From Arthrinium phaeospermum (taxonomy: Eukaryota > Ascomycota > Sordariomycetes > Amphisphaeriales > Apiosporaceae), in NCBI GenBank assembly GCA_006503535.1, contig QYRS01000003.1, forward strand, positions 1,860,001 through 1,924,000: a stretch of 64,000 nt of DNA, written 5' to 3'. Below the pieces are notes generated by a model. That model was not told the DNA's origin, did not search any database, and worked only from the letters and a program-made list of their open reading frames with translations. Shown here in pieces: positions 23,397 through 31,978 of this stretch (position 1 is its first letter; each line of letters starts with the position of its first letter). Both the position numbers and the translations under genes were made by a program.

Positions 23397-24442
23397 ATGG
23401 CGTCGGAGTTATCGCCGTCCACGTCGATATCGACCCCGGCCCCTGAGGCGGCAGCTCAAGCCCCGGCCTACAAGCCTCGCTATATTGATGTAAAAACTCT
23501 TGCAAAGCGCTCAAACTTTGGCGGTATCGGCTGACCTCTTATCTGTAGATTGGTATCAACCTTGCCGACCCTATCTTCCGTGGCAAACACCATGGAACTC
23601 AACGGCACCCAGATGATCTCAGCGCCGTGATATCGAGATCTCAAGAGGTCGGATGCACCAAACTGATAGTCACGGGCTCCGACTTCACCAGCTCTAGAGA
23701 AGCACTCGAGATAGCCCAGCAGTATCGTACGTGTATTATGCCCATGTTGTCGTGGAAAGGCCCCTCGATGACTGACTGAGTGCAGCTGGCACTGTCTATA
23801 CCACAGCAGGCATCCACCCATGCTCCAGCGCCATATTCAGCAGCGCCAACAAGCATGAGGACACGGACGGCCACACCATGCCGTGTGACCCGGACCCGTC
23901 GGCGCCCATCCCCGAGGACCACGACCCGGACCACGAGAAGACGCAAAAGATCATCTCGGACCTGCGCCAGCTGATCGAAGACGCCCGCCAGAGCAGCGCC
24001 CCAGGGTCCCTCGTGGCCTTCGGCGAGTTCGGCCTGGACTACGACCGCCTGCACTACTGCTCGCGCAAGATCCAGCTGCACTCGTTCGCGGCGCAGCTGG
24101 ACCTGGTCCTGGCGATGAAGCCACAGCTGCCGCTGTTCCTGCACTCGCGCGCGGCCCACGCCGACTTCGTCGCCCTCCTGAAAGAAAAGTTCGGCGACAA
24201 GCTCGAGCGCCTCGAGCGCGGCGGCGTCGTGCACAGCTTCACGGGCACCGCCGAGGAGATGCGCGAGCTCATGGACCTCGGGCTCTACATCGGCACCAAC
24301 GGCTGCAGCTTCAAGACGGCCGAAAACTGCGCCGTCGTCCGGGAGATCCACCTCGACCGCCTCATGCTCGAGACGGACGGGCCCTGGTGCGAGGTGCGCC
24401 CCAGCCACGAGGGGTGGAGGCTGCTGGTGGAGCAGACCAAGA

Positions 24443-24473
<31 letters not shown>

Positions 24474-24849
24474 ACAGCAGTCCTTGTCCGAGTCGGCGAC
24501 GCCGGGTACCTCGACGCCCAGCTCGGCAGCGGCTGCGACCGATGCTGCCTCGTCCGCGACCGGTAGTGGTGCTTCGACCCCCAGCGGTCCGAAACCATCC
24601 CAACAGCAGCAGTCGCAGAGGAAAGGCAAGAAGCCTCAAAAGAAGGAGCCGGAGATTCCCGAGCGGTGGAAGACGGTAAAGAAGGAGAAGTGGGTGGAGG
24701 GTGCGATGATCAAGGGTCGCAATGAGCCCTGCATGATCGAGCGTGTCAGCAAGATCGTGGCGGCCATCAAAGGGGTCAGCGAGGAAGAGGTCTGCGAAGC
24801 GGCTTGGAAGAATACGGTTCAGGTGTTTGGATTAGACGAATCAGTATAA
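23397..24849 (+). CDS. TatD-family metal-dependent deoxyribonuclease
   Basis: TatD nucleases act as 3'-5' exonucleases/endonucleases on damaged or fragmented DNA. Exons 23397-23489, 23549-23726, 23786-24849; both introns 59 bp with correct phases; 444 aa. Motifs in order: YIDIGINLADPIFRG (the eukaryotic form lacking the HxH of bacterial TatD), LIVTGSDF, TAGIHPCSS, GEFGLDYDRLHYC (metal Glu), LPLFLHSRAAH, VVHSFTGTAEE, and LMLETDGPWCEVRPSH (metal Asp). A polyQ tract (24445-24480) and a Ser/Ala/Thr/Lys-rich insert of about 80 residues separate this from the C-terminal KGRNEPCMIERV helix region. The frame is open upstream to an ATG at 23256 with an internal ATG at 23283; that extension is Arg/Ser/Phe-rich and resembles a mitochondrial presequence. 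Start 23397 is conservative. Confidence 0.92.
24445..24480 (+). repeat. CAG tract coding polyglutamine in the TatD gene
   Basis: Nine CAG codons, one GAA, then two more CAG, inside the low-complexity insert before the last conserved block. The pure run is a candidate length-polymorphic site. Confidence 0.9.
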
Positions 24850-25081
24850 GCCTAGATGTTTAGACAAAATGCGAAGTGAATGGAATTACCCCCCAAATGT
24901 GTCATTAGACGGCTGGGCGCACCGGCGCTGGTACCAATTGAGGCCCACAATCTTGCGCCGTTGATTTTGCTATTGGATTATATACACTGTCGAATCTCTT
25001 CAGTATCCCAAGCCAATGTTGTCCAACTGTACTGATACATCATTAATCATACATCATGAGAATTTGGCGGCATGTAGAAGT

Positions 25082-26614
25082 TTACAGCCCGGATCCCTTG
25101 TGACCCCTTATCCTCCCATGTCGCACAGCCCCTATAGTAACACCTTCCTCGCCCGTCATCCAGCCCGGCATCCGCTCCCCGTCTACGATACCCGCTTCCA
25201 CGAGCTGTCGGATACCAGCGAACACATGGTTGCCATGAAAAGTGAGCCGCACCTTGGGCTTCCAGTCTCGGGCATCGTCCGCATCGTCGTCCCCGTCTTG
25301 GGATCTCTCAAACGCAAGGTCGGCCCCACTCCTCCGTCCTTTGGTCTTGTTGTGCTGTTGTGATGAGCTTTCGTCTTCTCCGTCTTCTGCATCCTCTCCT
25401 CTTCGGTGGCCGTCTGTGAAGGCATCTTCAACCAAAATGTCGACGCGTTCGATGCCCTTGCCGTCGTCCGCCTTTGCCGAGTCGCCGAATCTGGCCTGCG
25501 CCACAAGCCTGGCCCGTTTGGCTTCTTGTCTGTACTTGTCATGGGTGGTTTTCGTCGATAAGGCGCGCCTCTTGCGCGCACCGCCAGCCAAGTCCTCCGC
25601 CGCATCCTCATCGGAGAGGGGCGGGGTGGGCAAGACCGGGTTGAGCGGGGAGTCGGTCCTCCTGTTGTCCTCGGCGGCGTAGATGGACCAGCCGCCGCCG
25701 GCCGCGTTGGAGCGCCCGGCTCCCTTGACGTGGAGAAGCTCGGCCAGGTTCCGGGTGGCGTGGCCCGCGGGGCGCAGGGCGTAGCGCTCGCGGGGGCGCG
25801 ACATGGCCTTGGGGATGCCCTCGACGATCAGCGCACGCAGGGACTTGGACTCGCCCGTCGTGGTGGCGCCCGTGCTCTGCGAGTTGGACAGGTAGACATG
25901 GGGAGATGCGTCGGGGAAGGCGATGTAGACGGTCCGGGACGCGTCGAAGCTTGTCGCGGCGCGCTCCCCCGTCCGGTTCGAGACGGCCAGGCCCGTGTTG
26001 TAGGGCGAGTCGAGGATGAAGATGCGCAGCAGCCATAGCGGCATGCCCTCGGGTCGATCCAGGTTGTAGTGGGCTTTGACGTCCGGGAGGACCTCAGCCT
26101 GGAGGTTTTGCACGAATGTGGACGGGTGGAATCGCGGGATGGCCATAGACTCCTTGTCCAGCTTCTGGGGACCCTCGGCGGCGTCTTCCGACGAGGGCGT
26201 CTTGAGCCGCTGGATCTTGTAGGCGGTCCACTTCAGGGAGCCCGGGTGGTCGTAGAGGTACTGTATGTCTGCCATTGCCAGCTGGTACAGCGTGACGCCG
26301 TTGCGCCAGTCTCCCTCGACGATGCGGTCCACAACCTCGCGTTTGCTCCCTTTCCTTTGCTGCATATCACTGTAGATCTCCCGCAGCTCCTCCAGCGACC
26401 CGGCGGGCGGATAGAAATCATCGTCGTCGTCATCTCTACCTTGCAGCAAAGGTGGACACAGTGACTGATTGGTTGGGTCCAGCCAGTCTAGCACCATAGA
26501 AAGGAGAGACGGCCTGGAAAGGCGATTCAGCAATTTGACCACCGCACTGTTTGAGGTCTCTACTGGTAATGACGATGGCAACCTAGCGGTTGTGGGTACA
26601 GAAAGGCGCGCCAT
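25082..26614 (-). CDS. chl4: Inner kinetochore protein Chl4 / CENP-N family
   Basis: Chl4 (S. pombe Mis15, animal CENP-N) is a constitutive centromere-associated network subunit that pairs with Iml3/CENP-L and contacts CENP-A nucleosomes. Intronless ORF, 510 aa. Visible family features: N-terminal VVKLLNRLSRPSLLSMVLDWLD, the REIYSDMQQRKGSKREVVDR region, WRNGVTLYQLAMADIQYLYD, RFHPSTFVQNLQAEVLPDVK, and LLRIFILDSPYNTG. The middle is disordered, Arg/Lys/Asp-rich with a KRRALSTKTT-type basic patch. The C-terminal block VRLTFHGNHVFAGIRQLVEA is the conserved end of the family, followed by a tail with GEEGVTIGAVRHGRIRG. It converges on the TatD gene with 232 bp between stop codons. Two MCB boxes lie 74-90 bp upstream of the start. 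Confidence 0.9.
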   Translation of the reverse strand: MARLSVPTTARLPSSLPVETSNSAVVKLLNRLSRPSLLSMVLDWLDPTNQSLCPPLLQGRDDDDDDFYPPAGSLEELREIYSDMQQRKGSKREVVDRIVEGDWRNGVTLYQLAMADIQYLYDHPGSLKWTAYKIQRLKTPSSEDAAEGPQKLDKESMAIPRFHPSTFVQNLQAEVLPDVKAHYNLDRPEGMPLWLLRIFILDSPYNTGLAVSNRTGERAATSFDASRTVYIAFPDASPHVYLSNSQSTGATTTGESKSLRALIVEGIPKAMSRPRERYALRPAGHATRNLAELLHVKGAGRSNAAGGGWSIYAAEDNRRTDSPLNPVLPTPPLSDEDAAEDLAGGARKRRALSTKTTHDKYRQEAKRARLVAQARFGDSAKADDGKGIERVDILVEDAFTDGHRRGEDAEDGEDESSSQQHNKTKGRRSGADLAFERSQDGDDDADDARDWKPKVRLTFHGNHVFAGIRQLVEAGIVDGERMPGWMTGEEGVTIGAVRHGRIRGHKGSGL

Positions 26615-26687
26615 GTTCCTGCAATCGCTTCACTCGTTGGGTGTTGGACAGATTGGTGATGCTGGTGGCTGCCAGCAGCAGCAGCTA

Positions 26688-26703
26688 ACGCGTCAAAACG
26701 CGT
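26688..26703 (-). promoter_or_regulatory. Pair of MCB (MluI cell-cycle) boxes in the chl4 promoter
   Basis: Two ACGCGTCA copies as a direct repeat exactly 10 bp apart (cores 26688-26693 and 26698-26703), 74-90 bp before the chl4 start. Both match the MBF consensus ACGCGTNA, and the spacing puts them on the same face of the helix. Strong sequence match; function inferred from yeasts. Confidence 0.7.
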
Positions 26704-28352
26704 CAGACTTGTACAGAGTAAAACCTGCAGGCCTTCTTGATTGCGAACGAAACTGCTGTTTATACCGCCAAATGGTGTTGCAGGTTCTACCCTCTCGTTT
26801 TTTATAAAAAAAGGATATCAAATTGAACAGGTCATGTATCATCGGTTGATCGCGTCAATGCTTCACTGTCGCCCAATCTTGATGTTGAATTGAATGCACA
26901 TGTTTACAGTACATACATGCAGATGATGCATAATTAATGCAAGCTTAGCTAAGCGACTAGCAACCCCACAAACGTGCCAGATCTAGATCACTTGGCATGC
27001 AATTCTGGCACAGGGGCACCATCGCGAGCAACCTGGTTGGAGAAGGTAAAGAGTTGGTGTCTTGAAGTTAGTGAAATGAAAATGTAACTATTTTGCTATC
27101 TCCCTTGTCAAAAGCCACGTACAGGCGAACTGATGCAAATTACAGCGTATATCTTTCCGCAAGTGACCTTCAGCAGCCAATAGTACTTGAGGCTGGACCC
27201 TAGATGCATAGCTCTATGTAGTCTCCGGGTCTCGGCGATTGGAGCCCGATTATAAATACCTAATTAGGCATTCTCAGCCGAGTTCAGACACCGGAACTGC
27301 TTTGATTGATAAGCCAGCGAGGAGGACATGACCGCGAAGCTTTACGAGGACAACAAAGAGAGGCACTTGCTCGAAAGTCTGGCGGTGTGCACAGCTACTG
27401 AGATGATGCGCAGTCTTTAGTAAGGGGATGCCGGGAAAAGAGGCTCTACTTATAATCCATTTTAAGGCAATACGATGCGATGGAGAAGGTCCCTGTGAGT
27501 TCGTGTCTTGTCCAACACATGATCAGACCCCAGAATTCAGACGCTGGTGTGTCAGGGTTACGTATCTTGTATGTGTAACGCCGGATGGTCGATAAGATAG
27601 ACGCAAGGATCTTTCGAGTTCCCGTCATCATAGTTCCATTCACAGTCCCCTGAAAGAAAAAAAATGCACGACAAATAGATTACCCAGCTGCCTTGCAGCA
27701 CAAGCACTGCGAGCTAGCTGGTGGCCCTGTCGAGAAATAGCCTGCTTTGAAATCAAACCGAACACTAGGTAGCATCAAATCAATGATGCAGGTCAAGCCA
27801 GGTCAAGGTACCTCGTAGCTTGCCGCATACAGCCGATGGGCCACTCCACCTCCAATCAATGGAGGGCGCTGCGGTTAAGCAGGCTCCGGTGGTGGGGAGA
27901 GCGGAAGAGGGGCATTTGGGGACTGGGCAGCTGGCCGCTGTCTTTTTTTCTTTTCTTTTTTTTACCCCATCTTTCTCGCGATGTTTCTTGCGGGTAGTTG
28001 CTTCTAGCTGATGTTCGTATATCAAAAAAAGAAGAGTATAAGTTTGCGAGTATTAGAGGTAGGTATTCTGATTCGCAGTGTATTACTCTTTGCCAATGCA
28101 CGTGTCCTGATAAATATCAGCACCTAAGCATGCGCGAGAAGCCAGGCCATGTGGGCGCACTTCTTACGCCCTACTCAGGAAGTACTCTGTAAATTAGGCC
28201 GCCGAGGCCAATCAGGGCTGCCGCTTGCCCGCCATCAACCCCACGCTTAGGGGTGGTGCCACTGCGCCTTTTGTCCATGATTTGACTAATCCTTGATCAA
28301 TGATGGAGTCGTTTTACGGGTGAGCTTGACGGTATTCCCATCCGACTCAGGA

Positions 28353-28454
28353 ATGAACACTAGACTTCCTTTCCTTCCCTTCCTGCTCCTCTCTTTTGCT
28401 CCATACCACTACAACAACCCCATACCAGCCTCTCGACAGCGTTTCGAGACTTGA
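28353..28454 (+). promoter_or_regulatory. Upstream ORF in the bZIP leader (33 codons)
   Basis: ATG at 28353 opens a 33-codon frame ending TGA 28452-28454, 313 bp before the bZIP start. If transcription begins upstream of it, it could modulate translation, as uORFs do for several fungal bZIP genes (GCN4, cpc-1). The transcription start is not known. Confidence 0.35.
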
Positions 28455-28767
28455 ACCACATACTCCCGACGACAACTGCACCGCATCGCCAATTGCTGCT
28501 TCTGGTTCTGAACTTGCTGCACACCTCTCAAACCTCTGTCGACTCACCAGCAGCAGCCGGCTTTGTGCGAATTTCGGCTACGGACTGCTTTGTTTCCCGA
28601 CCCACCTTTGGCAATCCACAAAAACTTGAGGCTTCGAGCACATTTCTGGCCAGCACCGTCAAGTCTGAGGAAAGGAGGGAAAAACGACCTGTCGCGGACT
28701 TGCGCAGGATTTGGATCATCAACGCAGTATAGGCGACTTCTCGTGTGGTCGCTAAGGACTGGCAAAA

Positions 28768-30254
28768 ATGTCGCTTTACAATGGAGGGAACGGGGGGCGC
28801 CGCAATCTCAACTTCTCCCAATACCTCAACAATTTGAACGAGGTCTCGACCCAAGAGACGTCTCCCGAAGAGACCTTTGTCGACGATGATCTCTCCATGT
28901 TCGCCGGGGATTTCATCGATTGGAGTCACACGCAGCAGCCCGAGTTGCACGCGCCGGTAGAGGCCGAAGTCAGTGCTCAGAACACTGATGCCGCCGCCGC
29001 CGCCGCCACCACCACTGCGGCCCCGGCTGCCAACTTGGCCTTGGATTTTACCTCCCCTGTTGCCGGTAAGTTGACGAGAAAATGCATCGTCATCTTTCAT
29101 TTTTTCTCTTTTCTTTATTGCGATCATTCTGCGGGGTTTTTCATTCGGCTTCACGTCTTGCATGCTTGGCTTCCATCCGGCCATGATCGCATCAAACCCC
29201 CGCATTGGGTGATTATGCTGTGCGATGGTGACTGGGGTTTGGAAATTGTGCATGCCCTCAGCATCAGTCGCCGCCTGCTTCCAGCAGCAGGACGCGTATT
29301 TCTTATCACGGAAGAGCCAACCAATCTTGTCGGCCCTCTCCTTATACCCCACGCTACCTCATTTTATTCCTTGTTTTTTTCGTCTGGGATGATTGGCAGA
29401 GCCCCATTTTACATGCCTTTTTGAGCTGCATGGCAAGTGCCTCGCGGGCTTACATACTCATTAGCCGAGCTATGGCGCAATCGACGCTATGGTACCATAC
29501 CCCGTGATCTCGGGCTGTATGGGGGGGAAGAGTTCAGTTCATCGCTGAAATCCACCCTGGGATATCGCCATGGCGCTCACTGCTCAGGTTCTTGCGTTGG
29601 TGGCTATCGGAACCCGTCAGAGCTTTGCCATTGTCTTCAAATGAATAGCCGAAACCTTATCGACGCCGCGTATCTTCGTCACAGGCCTCCACTGACATCA
29701 TGCCTCTAGACGAATTCGATTTCAACTTCGCCCATTACCCAAACGCGCCTGTGTCGTCATTCACAGAGGGCTTGAACTTGCAGCCGCTTCAGCCAAGCTC
29801 GCAAACTGTCTATCCGCCAGCGGCAGCCCAGCAAAGCCCGTATGGCCTCCCGTCTGAGGCAGCAAGCAAGCCAGCAGCCCCGTCACACCCGGCTCGTCGT
29901 TCCCGGCAGATGAGTCTGGAGGAGCAGTCCCGAGTCGCTGCCGAAGAGGACAAGCGCCGTCGAAACACAGCTGCCAGTGCTCGTTTCCGAGTCAAGAAGA
30001 AGGCTCGCGAACAGGCCCTCGAGAAGCGCGAGAAGGAGCTGGGCGACGAAGTTTCCGAGCTCAAGAAGCGGATCACGCACCTTGAAACCGAGAACAAGTG
30101 GTTGAAGAACCTCGTCATGGGAAAGCTGGACGACAAGGATGGCAAGGATAACAACAAGTTGCTTGCCGCCCTCAAGGATGTGGGCAAGGAATCAAGTTCC
30201 AAGGGCAGTGGTGAAAGGGAATCGAAGGCAACAGAAGTCGAAGCGTCTAGTTGA
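28768..30254 (+). CDS. bZIP transcription factor, CYS-3/MetR-like sulfur regulator
   Basis: CYS-3/MetR activates sulfur-assimilation genes when sulfur is limiting. Exon 1 28768-29065 ends at GTAAGT; exon 2 29710-30254 begins after CTCTAG; the phases join to GAC (Asp) and give LDEFDFNFAHYPNAPVSSF-like continuity; 280 aa. N-terminal part: GGRRNLNFSQYLNNLNEV, an acidic stretch, and poly-Ala/Thr. The bZIP basic region is KRRRNTAASARFRVKKKARE with the invariant NxxASxxR pattern; the leucine zipper follows (LEKREKELGDEVSELKKR, ITHLETENKWLKNLV). The basic region and the LETENKWLKNL end are those of CYS-3/MetR and relatives rather than AP-1 or Gcn4. The intron is 644 bp, far longer than the local norm. 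The paralogue assignment is moderate. Confidence 0.85.
29066..29709 (+). other. Unusually long intron (644 bp) of the bZIP gene
   Basis: GTAAGT donor and CTCTAG acceptor with matching phases. The exon-1 frame stays open for about 119 codons past the donor (stop at 29424), so retention would give a 218-residue protein lacking the bZIP. One ACGCGT occurs near 29292. No structural RNA was recognised. Confidence 0.6.
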
Positions 30255-30945
30255 TGCATGAGTTTTGGTATTGGGCCATGATGACCGACATGCTAGAGGC
30301 GTTGGCGGGGATGGATTCTTTGATTTATAGGAAGGATGTAGGCCGGCAACAATTGCGTGTGTTTTTCTGGTTGTGTTATATGTGCTTGGTAGGACAAGAT
30401 ATCCGACTCTCGCTGGCATAAGACGGAAATATGGCAAGGCCCCCTTTTTGGAGTATATGAACTGATGATGGCTGTTGTAAGAATCTATGTTGAACCATAA
30501 CTCTATTGGTTTCGTCCTACCCTGAGTTGACGACACTTACTTGGTTTCCCTGTTGGTCGATCGGGCCCAAAGAGGTAAATGCCGTAGTATTCAAGGCGAA
30601 ACATAGCAATGACTGATGACAGTACTGCATTTGCATCGCAGCTTCTGTGCCTACGTCTATGCGTATTGGATGTGTCAATTCCATCATATGATCGGCTCCT
30701 CCGTTGTCTCTTCCAGCCAAGTGGCAAACACCATCTTGAATTGCGCAACATTCATCGTGAGAAATCTTTGTTATACACATAGGGGGCAAAGAGACGTACG
30801 ACGAACAGAGTGCAACCAATTGCACCTATCATAACCAATGAATGATCGCTTCCGGCGTATTATTTACATTAATTCTATAAGCCCTACAATAATATTGTTC
30901 GGAGCCGAGTCGAACTCGCAATACCACCCCCCCTTTTTCATTTTC
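30255..30945. other. Convergent intergenic region
   Basis: 3' flanks of the bZIP gene and of the small minus-strand gene. No gene seen. A short perfect stem, CGAG/CTCG around TTCGA, lies near 30905-30920 but does not fold as a tRNA. Confidence 0.55.
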
Positions 30946-31506
30946 TTACTGCTTTCCAGCCTCCCCCTCGGCGGCGGCAGGGGCCGCAGACTTCCCGTCC
31001 TCTCGCAGCTTCTTTAACCGCATCTGGTTGCGTTTGCCGATGATCCGCAGCGTGTTCTCCCGCTCGAGCTCGCTCATCTCGGCCCAGTTGCCGATCCGGC
31101 TCATGGTGCCGTCCTGGTGCACCACCAGGGGGCCGAGGTGGTCGAGCTTGAGGCCCTCGCCGCCGACTTCCAGTTGGCGCGCGGCGGAGCCGTCCTCGCT
31201 TGCTGCGGGCGGCTCCGGGAGAGGGAGCGGTTGGTGGTTTGAGGGGGCTGCTTGGTCTGTGGTGGTGGTGCTGGTGGGGGTTGATGATGTGGTGTCTTGA
31301 CTCGGAGGTGTTGCGGTGGTGGAAGAGGTAGAGGAAGACATGGTTCTTAGCCGTGTCTGTGGTGAGGATTTGGAGAAGAGGGCAGAAGAGGTGATACTGG
31401 GGGGTGTTCGGTGGTGTTGGTGCAGCAGCCTTCTTGTTGCGGATGATCTCAGGAGGATGTTGTGAGGAAGACGTAGATATCTCATGCCTGCCTTTGTGTT
31501 GAGCAA
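30946..31506 (-). CDS. Small conserved fungal protein, possibly mitochondrial, function unknown
   Basis: Single-exon ORF of 186 aa. The C-terminal half has a compact conserved-looking block (LKLDHLGPLVVHQDGTMSRI, then NWAEMSELERENTLRIIGKR) that I recall from uncharacterised fungal proteins but cannot name. The middle is Ser/Thr/Pro-rich and disordered. The N-terminus from Met-8 (31485) is Arg/Leu/Ser-rich without acids (MRYLRLPHNILLRSSATRR) and looks like a mitochondrial presequence; Met-56 (31341) is an alternative start without it. It lies on the same strand as the nitrilase, 472 bp downstream. Real gene is likely; function is not assigned. Confidence 0.7.
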   Translation of the reverse strand: MLNTKAGMRYLRLPHNILLRSSATRRLLHQHHRTPPSITSSALFSKSSPQTRLRTMSSSTSSTTATPPSQDTTSSTPTSTTTTDQAAPSNHQPLPLPEPPAASEDGSAARQLEVGGEGLKLDHLGPLVVHQDGTMSRIGNWAEMSELERENTLRIIGKRNQMRLKKLREDGKSAAPAAAEGEAGKQ

Positions 31507-31978
31507 GACGTAATAATGAGGATGTGATTACTGAAATGAGTGCTGCTGTTGAATCGTCTACGCCGATGGAAATCGAGTATAAGTCGTTTTGAGCTTCTAG
31601 AATCCTCTGGTTGGGTTGGGTTGGTATAAGACCCGTCCAGGACGCTTCTTATTGGTATGGGGGCATTTTCTGATTGGGTACGGAAACTGCTAGAATGGCT
31701 CGGCCCTAGCCACAGTGCCACAGCCACTACAACTGACTTACTCGCGTTAGCCACGAAGCGATGCTTCTTCAAGGAGGCATGATAGGATACACAAAGGCCA
31801 AAGACAAGACACTTTGTTTTACACGGATTTGTTCTTCTCAACTACATGCGTATCTACGGTTGTACAGTCTCCAATTAGAAGAGTTGAGTTTCCATCCTAT
31901 TCAATCATGTCCAGTCCCTTTCTCATCGAATATCCATTTCCACGTTACGGAGTACAGAGCGAAGAAATCCAAAATGAT
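31507..31978. other. Intergenic between the small conserved gene and the nitrilase
   Basis: 472 bp serving as the nitrilase 3' flank and the promoter of the small gene. No feature identified. Confidence 0.6.

Larger units (their letters stand above)
26615..28767. other. Divergent promoter region between chl4 and the bZIP gene
   Basis: No gene supported. Near chl4 it carries the MCB pair. The segment 26810-27800 is AT-leaning with no coding signal. The bZIP leader side (28360-28767) is C/T-rich and contains one ATG-initiated uORF (28353-28454). Confidence 0.6.

Noticed and set aside
23641..24639. 332-residue minus-strand ORF opposite TatD
   Set aside because: Contains poly-Leu from the CAG tract and has no family features; the plus strand encodes all TatD motifs.
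28528..29352. 274-residue minus-strand ORF across the bZIP leader, exon 1 and intron
   Set aside because: No recognised domain and compositional mirror of the Ala/Thr-rich exon; no splice logic.
30895..30925. Possible tRNA T-arm-like sequence
   Set aside because: Only a short CGAG/CTCG stem forms; no acceptor, D or anticodon arm can be built around it.
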